In this document: in pieces, positions 47,489 to 55,990 of the stretch | Numbering within the stretch: position 1 is the stretch's first letter | Layout of the letters: the number at the start of each line of letters is the position of its first letter | Made by a program: the position numbers and the translations under genes | Source of the DNA: Myxococcales bacterium | GTDB lineage: Bacteria; Myxococcota_A; UBA9160; UBA4427 | Length of the DNA stretch: 64,000 nucleotides | Direction: 5' to 3' | Assembly (NCBI GenBank): GCA_012959805.1 | Contig: DUCN01000078.1 | Location: forward strand, 1-64,000 | Notes under the pieces: generated by a model | The model's input: the letters and a program-made list of their open reading frames with translations, nothing else | Databases searched by the model: none | What the model was told of the DNA's origin: nothing

Positions 47489-48790
47489 CTACTGCTTGAA
47501 CTTTCCGGCGTCCGGGCGATCCAGACTCCAATCGCAGCGGTAGCCGCGGCTCTCCGCCAACAGGGGGCTCCAGGGTAGGGGCTCGATCACCCCCTTGTTC
47601 TCCAAGATCTCGAAGGTTCCATCGCGAAGCACTTGGCCAATCAAAGCCTTTTTCGACAGGTGATGGTTCTCGTGGACCTCAACCGCGCCAGCCGGGCCTT
47701 CGAATGCGACGCCGATCAGCGCATCCCTCACCTGCGAAACTTCGGTGGTCCCGGCCTTCTCCGCCGCCAACGCCCATACATTGACCATCACGTACGCCGA
47801 TTCGGCCGGGTCGCTGATAACGCGATGAACGCCGTGCATCTGCGTGAAGGCTTCGGCGAAGGATCGAGCTGCATCGGTATCCACACTATGAAAGAAGTTC
47901 CAGACTGCATAGGTGCCCTCGAGATACTTGGGCCCGATCGCCACCACTTCTTCCTCGGCGACCGAAAAGCTGAGAATCGTGAAACCGTGCTCCTGATCGA
48001 TTCCCGCTTCCTTCAGCTTCTGGAAGAAGTAAACGTTGCTGTCTCCATTGAGGGTATTGAGCACGATACCGCCTCGCGGAAAGGCCTTTCGAATCGCCTC
48101 CACAACGGGCGCGACATCGTTGCTGCCCAGAGGTAAATAGACTTCGCCAACGATCTTAGCTCCGCTCCCGGCCGCCTTCGCGTTGATGATCGAATTGGCG
48201 GTACGCGGATAGACATAGTCGGAGCCTACCAGGAAGAGCGTCTTGCCCCGGTTCTCGAATAGCCAATCCAGCGCGGGCTCGATCTGCTGATTGGGTGTGG
48301 CCCCCGCGTAGAACACGTTGCGTGAACACTCTTGCCCCTCGTACTGGATGGGGTAGAAGAGAAGGTGATCCTTCTCTTCGAAGACGGGCAGCATCGCCTT
48401 CCGGCTGGCAGAGGTCCAACCGCCAAACACTACGGCCACTTTGTCCTGCTCGATCAACTTTTCTGCCCGCCGGGCAAACGTCGGCCAATCCGAAGCTCCG
48501 TCCTCTTCAATCGCAACGATGGCCAGTCGCTGGCCCTGGATTCTGAGCCCGCCGGCCGCATTGATCTCATGAATCGCAAGCAACTCGGCCTCAGCGACGG
48601 TGTTCTCGGAAATCGCCATAGTGCCGGTCCGAGAGTGAAGAATTCCAACCTTGACGTAGCCGTCGAACCGCTCGACTACGGGCGTTTCGCTCCCGCACGC
48701 CAGGAGCCATAACGCGCTCCCCAGCACAACGGCCAAACCCGGGCGTAGGCGCCTGAATCGCAACGCTCGCTCGACAGTTCTCGATGGCAT
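47489..48790 (-). CDS. UrtA/FmdD-type substrate-binding lipoprotein
   Basis: A 433-residue type I periplasmic-binding-protein fold. The signal ends in a lipobox (SALWLLAC, Cys at residue 32), so it is a tethered lipoprotein. YVKVGILHSRTGTMA, ELLAIHEINAAGG, VVFGGWTSASRKAMLPVFE, LLFYPIQYEGQE and NVFYAGATPNQQ are hallmarks of the urea/short-chain-amide (UrtA, FmdD, AmiC) group. The ligand is likely a small amide, urea or amino acid. No ABC permease or ATPase is nearby; the next gene, 11 bases on, is the ligand-gated channel. ATG 48790 (MPSRTVERAL) is chosen over the tracked start because it leads directly into the signal. Confidence 0.88.
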   Translation of the reverse strand: MPSRTVERALRFRRLRPGLAVVLGSALWLLACGSETPVVERFDGYVKVGILHSRTGTMAISENTVAEAELLAIHEINAAGGLRIQGQRLAIVAIEEDGASDWPTFARRAEKLIEQDKVAVVFGGWTSASRKAMLPVFEEKDHLLFYPIQYEGQECSRNVFYAGATPNQQIEPALDWLFENRGKTLFLVGSDYVYPRTANSIINAKAAGSGAKIVGEVYLPLGSNDVAPVVEAIRKAFPRGGIVLNTLNGDSNVYFFQKLKEAGIDQEHGFTILSFSVAEEEVVAIGPKYLEGTYAVWNFFHSVDTDAARSFAEAFTQMHGVHRVISDPAESAYVMVNVWALAAEKAGTTEVSQVRDALIGVAFEGPAGAVEVHENHHLSKKALIGQVLRDGTFEILENKGVIEPLPWSPLLAESRGYRCDWSLDRPDAGKFKQ

Positions 48791-49041
48791 GGGGGGGAGC
48801 CTCGCGACTGAAAAACTCCACCGGGTTTCCGGTTCGCTTTCTCGCCTATTGTTTTGTTGCGGATTCTCGCGCAGGACGTTCGAACGAGCCATGCCCACAG
48901 ACGTATAGTCGATAAAAACGGGCGACGATCAGGCCTTGGGTTCGGCCTCAGAGAGACAATCTTCGTCGCTTGGCGACAAAGCACCACACTGGTTTGTTTC
49001 CCGTCAGCAGAATTCGAACATTCAGAGGTCATAGGCTTGGA

Positions 49042-49078
49042 GACACACCTCGGGGTCCGGAGGACCCCGAGGTGTGTC
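49042..49078. repeat. Perfect 17-bp hairpin
   Basis: GACACACCTCGGGGTCC and its exact reverse complement are separated by GGA. No T-tract on either side, so a terminator is unlikely. It lies between the binding-protein promoter region and the IS3 element, and may be an IS boundary or a transcription shield. Confidence 0.7.
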
Positions 49079-49109
49079 CCATGTCCCAGTAAAACAAGCA
49101 GTGCACCGA

Positions 49110-49268
49110 AGCAGTCGTGCGCGACATCCGTCGCCGAACCCGAAGGAAGTTCTCGCCAAAAGAGAAAATCCGGATCGCAAGCTGAAGGAAGTCGTTGCCG
49201 AGATCACGCTCAAGAATCCCGTTCTCAAAAAAAGTCTGATGGGTCATGGCGAGGAGGATGCTTCGTGA
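49110..49268 (+). pseudogene. IS3 orfA C-terminal remnant
   Basis: The frame reads PNPKEVLAKRENPDRKLKEV then AEITLKNPVLKKSLMG, the coiled-coil end of IS3 OrfA proteins. The N-terminal helix-turn-helix is not present. Its TGA overlaps the GTG start of orfB at 49265. Confidence 0.6.
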
Positions 49269-50175
49269 GACGCACGGCCTCCGAGAAAAGGGAGATCATC
49301 CGCCTGGTCGAGGGGACGGATCTGCCGGTTCAAGTGAGACTGCGGCAACTGGGCTTGCGTGGAAACATGTTCTACGGCTGGTATCAGCGGCATCTCGACG
49401 ACGGCTTCGACAGGCTCAACGACAAGAAGCCCGTGAGACGATCCCGTTGGAATGCGATCCCGGAGAAAGTCCTAAGACAAGTACTTGACCTAGCACTTGA
49501 GCGAACTGATCTCTCACTACGAGAGCTGGCCTGCCGCTACACCGACGAGAGGCGCTACTGCGTGTCCGAATCGAGCGTTTATCTGATCTGAAGGCAGCGG
49601 ATCTCATCACGAATCCGGCCTACATCTTGATGTCGGCATCCGATGCGTTCAAGGACCCGACGACACGGGTCCACTAGATGTGGCAAACCGACTTCACGTA
49701 CTTCCGGATCATCAACTGGAGTTGGTACTACCCGTCGACCGTTCTGGATGACTTCTCGCGCAATATCATCCCCTGGAAGCTAAGTCCGATAATGGGTGCG
49801 ACCGATGTCACCCAGACACCCGATCAAGCGCTCGCGAGCAGCGGTGTCGATCAGGTCAAGGTGAAGCATCGTCCGCGACTGTTAAGCGACAACGGTTCGG
49901 CGTATCTATCAGGCGAACCCAGGGACTACCTGGGCAAATGGAGGATGGCGCATACCCGTGGCGCCCCGTATCACCGGCAGACGCAGGGGAATATCGAGCG
50001 CTATCACCGGACGATGAAAAACGTCGTTTACGACAACAACGAGCGCTATCACGAAGCGATCGACAACGTGACGCCGGCCGACGTCTACTTCGGGCGGCAG
50101 TACGAAGTGCTGACCGAGCGATCGAAGATCAAAGGAAGAAGGAAGAAGGAGTATCTGACCCAGAAGGCGGCTTAG
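49265..50175 (+). pseudogene. IS3 orfB transposase, frameshift plus internal TAG
   Basis: Starts GTG at 49265 with RRTASEKREIIRLVEGTDLP and an HTH_21-like region (YTDERRYCVSESSVY). Near 49590 the frame is lost and resumes as LKAADLITNPAYILMSASDA, then hits TAG at 49675 just before MWQTDFTYFRI. The rve domain follows with all three catalytic acids: Asp in WQTDFT, Asp in LLSDNGSAY and Glu in GNIERYHR. Two lesions make a functional product unlikely. Confidence 0.8.
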
Positions 50176-50498
50176 GCCGAAACCCAAAACTGCCTCTTGG
50201 CGAAGAGCGGTTTCTGTCCGAAATATTTTCACGACCGACAGATCCAATGCGATCTGACGGTCGAATATTTTCGAGACTTTTTCGGTGTGACCAGGACATC
50301 CTCGATTTTATTGCCATGAGATGCGCCGATGCGAGTTCTCAGGCCTGCGGTGCTAGCATCGTCCGCGAGGGGACGATTACCGCTTCCTCGAAAAAGCGAG
50401 AGAGCTTTGCCACGATGGCCCACTGCGCGTTTTCTCCGCAAGGCGCTAATGTCTCGGACCGTAGCTTCGACGGATACCCGTCGAAGGGAGAAACAAAG
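50176..50498. other. IS end and leader of the LpoB operon
   Basis: About 320 bases. The first 55 are the IS right end. The rest should hold the promoter for the 50499 operon, but no clear -35/-10 pair stands out. The tracked 314-residue ORF crossing this region is a read-through of IS sequence. Confidence 0.4.
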
Positions 50499-50882
50499 AT
50501 GTACAAAAAAAATGTATTGAGGCCAAGAAAAGCGAACCGCCGACTCGTCGCGCTTACGCTGATCCTTATCACGAGTTCTCTCGGCGGGGTCGTCGCGCCG
50601 AGCCCGTCTTCGGCGGCCGAAGAACCGAATGGGAATCGTACGCTCGTCCTCGCGCAAGCCGGCGACTGTCAACCCAATTGTGAAGGTCGACTCGAACCTA
50701 AATATCAGCCGCGCGAACCAGAGGAGAAGAGCTGGTTCAACGGTGCCTATGTCTTTGGATTATCGAGAAGCCTCGCGGCCTCAACGATCGCGTCACCTGC
50801 CAAAGCGCCGTTGTTTCTTTTCACCGTTCCCCTCGACATCGCTCTATTTCCCTTTTCCCTGATTGGAGGCATGTTCGGATGA
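50499..50882 (+). CDS. Small exported protein upstream of lpoB
   Basis: A 127-residue secreted protein. ATG 50499 follows AAGGGAG and starts a basic N-terminus plus hydrophobic signal (VALTLILITSSLGGVVAPSPSSAAEE). The mature part ends with a hydrophobic, Pro-rich segment (LFLFTVPLDIALFPFSLIGG) reminiscent of YceK/YidQ-type small lipoproteins, but it has no lipobox Cys. Function unknown. It overlaps the next gene by 4 bases (ATGA), so the two are coupled and it probably acts in the outer envelope with LpoB. Confidence 0.65.
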   Translation: MYKKNVLRPRKANRRLVALTLILITSSLGGVVAPSPSSAAEEPNGNRTLVLAQAGDCQPNCEGRLEPKYQPREPEEKSWFNGAYVFGLSRSLAASTIASPAKAPLFLFTVPLDIALFPFSLIGGMFG

Positions 50883-51523
50883 AGTCTTTCTCGATATCGG
50901 GCCCTCGCGGAACGACGCGTGTGGCCGTAATTATCCTATTTTCGTTCGTTGCGTTGGGACTTGTCCCGGGCTGCACCCAGCAGGCGCTGCGTGGCGGGGT
51001 GGGGACAGATAACCCTAATCTCGACCGACCTGCACTGAGCGTGCGACTCGACCGCGAGGATATTAACTATCTCGTTGCGGATTATCTGAAAGTCCTCGAA
51101 ACATCGCGATTCTGGCAGGCGACCGTGAAGGGCCTGGGGGATCGTCCGTTGGTCGCAATTTGGCCGATCCAGAACGCGACCTCTCAACACATCGAAGACC
51201 AGCTGCTGACGCTGAACTCCTCGATCGAAACCTCACTCGTCAATGCGGGCGACGTCCGCGTGGTGGATCGAGCACGCCAGGCTGCGTTAGTTCGCGAGAT
51301 CGGAGTCCAACAGGGAGCGACCTACGACCCCGCGACCGCACAGCGGATGGGGCGGCAGCTCGGTGTGAAGTATTTCTTCACGGGCAAGATCACGTCGATC
51401 GACGAGACCTTCAACAAGCAAAAGCGCGTTCAATACAGTCTGTTCCTTCAGGTCGTCGAAGTGGAGACCGGATTGATCGAGTTCCAGAATGAAGTGACGC
51501 GCTCAAAAGCGATCAAGGGCTGA
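50879..51523 (+). CDS. lpoB: LpoB-like penicillin-binding protein activator lipoprotein
   Basis: A 214-residue lipoprotein (signal ALGLVPGC, Cys 32) with the LpoB/CsgG-like fold: VAIWPIQNATSQHIEDQLL, DVRVVDRARQAALVREIGVQ, GVKYFFTGKITSID. In E. coli LpoB spans from the outer membrane to stimulate PBP1b. This version lacks the long Pro-rich linker of the enterobacterial protein, as is common elsewhere. It is sandwiched between the small exported gene (4-base overlap) and a COG3014 gene 10 bases on, a grouping known from other Gram-negatives. Confidence 0.88.
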   Translation: MKSFSISGPRGTTRVAVIILFSFVALGLVPGCTQQALRGGVGTDNPNLDRPALSVRLDREDINYLVADYLKVLETSRFWQATVKGLGDRPLVAIWPIQNATSQHIEDQLLTLNSSIETSLVNAGDVRVVDRARQAALVREIGVQQGATYDPATAQRMGRQLGVKYFFTGKITSIDETFNKQKRVQYSLFLQVVEVETGLIEFQNEVTRSKAIKG

Positions 51524-51533
51524 GAGACCTCGA

Positions 51534-52952
51534 GTGTTGGTCGCGCGCGCCCTTCGAGCGTCGTCGTGCGGGACGCGTGTGCGGTTTGCGAGTGAGCGCC
51601 TGCTCATCGATCGCCGGCGTCTCGCGCTAGTAGCCTTATGTTTCGCGGCACTGTGGTTGTTCTCGGGTTGCGCCACCTATTCAGAGCGGCTTAGCGAAGC
51701 GCGTCGGGCCGCCGACCAGGGCGACTACAGCGAGGCGATTGACCAAGTTAACCGGGTCATGGGGGTCGCTACCGTCGAGGACTCCCCAAGCCAGTGGTCC
51801 GGCAACCAAAGTCTTGCCGCGCTCGAGCGGGGCGTGCTGCTCCAAGCCACCGGCGACTACGCGCTCTCGGCCCGCGATCTCTCGGACGCAGACAATAATC
51901 TTGAGATTATCGATCTCTCCACCGACGCAATCGGGCAGATCGGCGAGTACATCTACAGCGGTTCAGCCTCACAGTACAAAGCTTCGCCCATCGAGCGGCT
52001 CTCCATGAATGCCCTCAATATGCTCAACTTTCTCGCCAGCGGAGATCTGACCGGTGCTGCCGTCGAGGCACGACGATTCACCAACGCGCGGGATACGCTC
52101 GCCTCGGTCGGAATCGAGGCGGCGAGCTATTACGGTGCCTACCTAACAGGGTTTATTTTCGAGTGGCTTGGTGAGGGGAATCGCGCGCTTCGCTACTACG
52201 AGGAGGCGCTCGCGGCAGGTGGACTGACTGGTCTGGCTGAGCCGATCGCGCGGCTAGCGAGCCTTAACCCCTATAGGGGGCCGCGTATCCAGTCGCTGCT
52301 GGCGGCTTCCGGTCTGGCCGAGGGCGTGAAGAGTGGGCGGACGTCTGAGATCCTGACAGTCGTGGCCTTGGGTCGCGTACCTTACAAGGTTCCCGAGCGG
52401 ATACCGCTGGGCGCGGCTGTTGGAATTGCGGGGGCCTATATCTCGGGGAATCCGAAGATTCTCGAGCGTTCGGTTTTGAAGGTGCTCGTGTATCCCGAAC
52501 TAACAGCATCACAGTCTCGCGCAAGAAACGCTTCGGTTTATGTCGATGGCGCGGCCGTGCCTCTCGAACTTGTGAGTTCACTCGGCAGAGAGATACGCAG
52601 CGAGTACGAATTGATAAAGCCAAGGATCATCGGCTCGGCCGTGTCGCGCATGATCACTCGGGCGGTGGCCGCCGAGGGGATCCGGGCGGCTGGGAATCAG
52701 GCAGGTGACGGAGGCGCGATCATCGGCCTGCTCGGCGCCCTGTTCGCCGAAGCCTCACTCGTAGCGCTCGACAAACCGGATACTCGAAGCTGGACCTTCT
52801 TACCGGATCGAATTTCGATCTCGCGCTCGCCGGTTCAGCCCGGGGCTCACGAGGTCGAAGTACGCGTCAAAGGCATCGATGACGTGCGCCGTGTTCCCGT
52901 GAACGTCCCGGCGAACGGTTTTGTAGTTGTGGTTGTTACGCTGCCGCAATGA
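51534..52952 (+). CDS. COG3014-family lipoprotein
   Basis: A 472-residue lipoprotein (signal LCFAALWLFSGC, Cys near 46) of the uncharacterised COG3014 family. The N-terminal 230 residues form TPR-like helical repeats (AADQGDYSEAIDQVNRVM, NRALRYYEEALAAGG). The C-terminal half has a Gly/Ala-rich, partly hydrophobic region and ends with a beta segment (ISISRSPVQPGAHEVEVRVKG). The family regularly accompanies LpoB, so a scaffold role in outer-membrane peptidoglycan synthesis control is inferred. Start is GTG at 51534 or a nearby codon. Confidence 0.8.
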   Translation: MLVARALRASSCGTRVRFASERLLIDRRRLALVALCFAALWLFSGCATYSERLSEARRAADQGDYSEAIDQVNRVMGVATVEDSPSQWSGNQSLAALERGVLLQATGDYALSARDLSDADNNLEIIDLSTDAIGQIGEYIYSGSASQYKASPIERLSMNALNMLNFLASGDLTGAAVEARRFTNARDTLASVGIEAASYYGAYLTGFIFEWLGEGNRALRYYEEALAAGGLTGLAEPIARLASLNPYRGPRIQSLLAASGLAEGVKSGRTSEILTVVALGRVPYKVPERIPLGAAVGIAGAYISGNPKILERSVLKVLVYPELTASQSRARNASVYVDGAAVPLELVSSLGREIRSEYELIKPRIIGSAVSRMITRAVAAEGIRAAGNQAGDGGAIIGLLGALFAEASLVALDKPDTRSWTFLPDRISISRSPVQPGAHEVEVRVKGIDDVRRVPVNVPANGFVVVVVTLPQ

Positions 52953-53818
52953 GCGCTGAACAAGCCCTCGCTTGGTAGTCACCAGCCGGTTTCGGATGCG
53001 ATGGGGAGTCGAATAACGCTCTACGCAAGCCGATCGGGCTCTACGATTGAATGGACCGCTTCGATCGGGGCGCTCGACTCGAACACGATGCTCTTTACAA
53101 GCGATCGTCAAGCCATTCTAGGAAAGTGAGTGACGCATTGGCTGCACCCACTTGGATCGCTGTGCCCCTAGTTCGCGTGTTAGACCCGTAAATGGTCCGA
53201 CGGTGTGACCCCGAGGAATCTGCCAAGCAAGCGTCAGCGCCGCCGCTTCCAAATCCAGAACCCCATCTCCCAAAAGATCACTCGTTCGCGCCCCATCTAC
53301 GAAGCTTGTTGCGGTCTCGAACTTAAGATTGAGCAGCTTGTTCTACCTATCCACCCATCTGATCGTCCACCGCGATGGGCGCAACAGGAACGTCCTCGTC
53401 TCGCGAGGCGAGGGTCGCCGGCAGGTGTTTGCCATCCGACAACGGTATTTCCTTCAGCCCGATCTGGCCGTTCTACAACTGGTTCGTTCCGAACTAGAAC
53501 GTCTTCCGCGTCGCGGCGCTGCTATCGAATTCTGTGGGGCGCCTGCGCGAGATTCGGCGGGAGAATCTCGTATTGCTCCGCGTGGTGCAGGAGATGCGGG
53601 ACGACGGCACTATTTAGACTTAAGACTCGGTCCGTCGCTCGATAGACACAGCGTCGTACAGTTCGGTCTCAAGACGGGCGAAATCGAGAATCCCTGGTTT
53701 CGGATCCGGAACGTGGTCGAGAGGGGGTGGGGGTTCGCACGAGAGGATAGCCGTTGCCCCGGTGCCTCGCATTGTAAAAGCCGCTGAGCCTGTTCGTCAC
53801 TAGCACTCCCGCTCCCCC
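52953..53818. other. 866-base gap without a convincing gene
   Basis: Tracked ORFs at 53205 and 53329 overlap in different frames and look non-coding by composition. A third frame near 53440-53620 gives ISFSPIWPFYNWFVPN and LREIRRENLVLLRVVQEMRD with stops between, perhaps a decayed gene. Nothing recognisable. Confidence 0.4.
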
Positions 53819-55780
53819 TTAAAGCAGATCCTGTAATGAATCCATCACGTCGTTCTGAACTTCTTTGACGTGGAGGTTGCCCATGTGCCCGCCTCCCGGA
53901 TAGAAAATGGCGCGCTGCTCTCCGAGCAAGTTCGTCAGCCAGGTCACGTCTTCGGAGGTGATGAGAAAATCGTTCTGGTTGGCGAAGACCCGAATCTTGT
54001 TGGCGTTGGCCCGAAGCAGCGGAGCAATGTCGTGTAGGTCGGCGCGAGCGAATAGATCTTCCACCGACCGGATCTCGGGATCGTTCTCGCTGAAATAGGG
54101 CAACGCGAATGCATAGAGGTACTCGATGAACGAGAACTCGAGAATCTCGCGGGATGCGCCCGAGCGCCGGAACTGGCTGCGCGGCGTCTTCAGCACGCCC
54201 ATGTCGTTTCGCATCTGACTAACCCAGATCATGTCGTGCAGGGTCATGCGGAAGGCAAGACCGATCAGGAACTCGGATTCGAGCTGACTCAACGGAATCG
54301 GAGTCCCGGGATGGAGATCCTGTTCGCCCGAGGACTGGAGCACCTTTTGCAGAATCCCGACGACGCGCTCATCGCGCTCTTCCTCAGGAAACACGAGCGG
54401 CGCATTGTAGAAGGCGTCGAGTTGCTCCATGCCGTGGCGCAGACGCACCGGCGGATACAGCGCTACGTAACGATCGAACTGGACGAGATTCGCCGCAGGC
54501 TGATCTTCGGCTGCCGCAATGAAGAGGGTGTGAAAGGCGCCCATCGAGATGCCCATCAGCGCGCGTGCCGTGATCTTGTCCGGATGACGTCGCGAGAGGT
54601 CTCGGTCGACGGCGTCGAGGGCGACGTGCACGTCCCGCGCGTCGGCGGGTGGAAAGCCTGGGATATCGTTGGTGGCGGCCTGTAGCATGAACTCGAAGTT
54701 GAGTGCGCTGCTGATCACCGCCACCGAGAAGCCGCGCAGGTACGCCAGCTCGGCCAACGCGATCATGCTGGCACTGTCGCGGTGGCCGCCGAGCCCGGGC
54801 AGCAGATAGAGCATCGGCGCCGGCTTCCGCTGCATCCAGACCTGGTACGGGAGCTTGCGGCCGGTGCTCGGAATCTCGACCCGGCGGGTGCGCGCGCGCC
54901 GGGGAAACCAGTCATCGAAGTGTTCGAAGTAGATCGTCTCGAGGGTCTCACTGGCCGAGCTAGGTTCGAGGGACGACTCGTGATCGATGATTGCAGCGCG
55001 GCGGTTGAGCACCCAGATGTAGCGGATGGCGTGATACGCATCGTAGTTTGTGTTCATCAGACGCTTGGCATTTTCGACTTGGTCAGCGCTGGTAATGAAG
55101 CTCTTGACCGGACCGGCGAGAAAGAAGTAGGTGGTGGGATCGAGCGGCAGGTCGCCGATAGTCCCCAGCCCGTCGCGCACGGTGCTCGGACCCCAGAACG
55201 GCAGGGTGAGGAATGTGCTGTTGCGCCAACCCCATCGGGCGAAGGTTTGACCCATGTCCTCCTCGAAGGGTTGGAGCCCCCACCAGCTTTTGGCCGGATC
55301 GAAAAGCCCCGCGAGACCCAGTGTCGTATTGGTCAAGAAACGCGCCGTCTCGACTCCTGCCGGTCGAAGCTTGCCCTGGAGAAGGTTGTTCACGAGGCGC
55401 ACCGGGTATCCGAGGTTCCGGGCGGCCCGCACCAGACTGGCCCGAAACGAATCGGGAGTCATGGCGCGCCAGGTCGTCGCCAGCGGGTCCAGTACATACG
55501 AAAGCAAGAAGCGATTGCCGGCGTCCATGCTTCGGTTGAAGGGCTCCAACGGATCGGTAACGTCCGGAAACTCGAGTTCCTCTTGCTGGAAGTACTCGGA
55601 TCCCGGGCCCTCGTATTGCGACCAGTCGTGAGTCTGGGTCGGGTGCGCACAGCCCAGCATGAAAGAAAGAGCCAGCACTGAGAAGATCACAGCGCGCTGC
55701 GCCGCCGTGAATGGATGGCCTGGAGCGTCATGGAGAGACGAAATTTCACAGGGGTCTACAGCGCTACTGGATTGAGTCAA
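53819..55780 (-). CDS. MlaA lipoprotein fused to an alpha/beta hydrolase
   Basis: A 653-residue two-domain protein. A lipobox (LALSFMLGC, Cys 44) leads into MlaA/VacJ (DPLEPFNRSMDAGNRFLLSY, GLFDPAKSWWGLQPFEEDMG, WGPSTVRDGLG, PLDPTTYF) at about residues 65-250. MlaA is the outer-membrane part of the Mla pathway, removing phospholipids from the outer leaflet. From about residue 310 an alpha/beta hydrolase follows: LYLLPGLGGHRDS oxyanion region, nucleophile elbow MGISMGAF, Asp in FANQNDFLIT and His in PGGGHMGNLH. A tethered lipase/esterase acting on lipid extracted by MlaA is inferred. One intact ORF, no frameshift. Confidence 0.85.
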   Translation of the reverse strand: MTQSSSAVDPCEISSLHDAPGHPFTAAQRAVIFSVLALSFMLGCAHPTQTHDWSQYEGPGSEYFQQEELEFPDVTDPLEPFNRSMDAGNRFLLSYVLDPLATTWRAMTPDSFRASLVRAARNLGYPVRLVNNLLQGKLRPAGVETARFLTNTTLGLAGLFDPAKSWWGLQPFEEDMGQTFARWGWRNSTFLTLPFWGPSTVRDGLGTIGDLPLDPTTYFFLAGPVKSFITSADQVENAKRLMNTNYDAYHAIRYIWVLNRRAAIIDHESSLEPSSASETLETIYFEHFDDWFPRRARTRRVEIPSTGRKLPYQVWMQRKPAPMLYLLPGLGGHRDSASMIALAELAYLRGFSVAVISSALNFEFMLQAATNDIPGFPPADARDVHVALDAVDRDLSRRHPDKITARALMGISMGAFHTLFIAAAEDQPAANLVQFDRYVALYPPVRLRHGMEQLDAFYNAPLVFPEEERDERVVGILQKVLQSSGEQDLHPGTPIPLSQLESEFLIGLAFRMTLHDMIWVSQMRNDMGVLKTPRSQFRRSGASREILEFSFIEYLYAFALPYFSENDPEIRSVEDLFARADLHDIAPLLRANANKIRVFANQNDFLITSEDVTWLTNLLGEQRAIFYPGGGHMGNLHVKEVQNDVMDSLQDLL

Positions 55781-55990
55781 TTGCTCGTTTCACACGCCCG
55801 ACTGTCGGTGGACTCCGACCGCCTGCAAGAAATTCAGGTAGAATCTGATCGACGCGCGGGACCGGATCGAAATCACGCTTCGCAAGAGGCTACGACGGCA
55901 GAACATTTCGGACAAGAATTATCTACCGCCTGAGCGCAGAAACACTGCCGTTATCATCTCGATACGATTTCAATAAACACGGTGAGGTCC

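Larger units (their letters stand above)
49079..50230 (+). mobile_element. Decayed IS3-family element
   Basis: It contains an orfA tail, an orfB with DDE domain and a right end (GAAGAGCGGTTTCTGTCCGAAATATTTT). The orfA head is missing or unrecognised, and orfB has a frameshift and a stop, so it is not autonomous. The same right end is found at 44216 (inverted) and 42469. Left boundary is uncertain; the hairpin at 49042-49078 may mark it. Confidence 0.7.

Noticed and set aside
53205-53787. Two overlapping ORFs of 146 and 152 residues
   Set aside because: Different frames, shadow-like composition, no ribosome site or motif.
55903-55920. CATTTCGGACAAGAA resembling the IS right end
   Set aside because: Only about 14 bases match and no other IS sequence follows.
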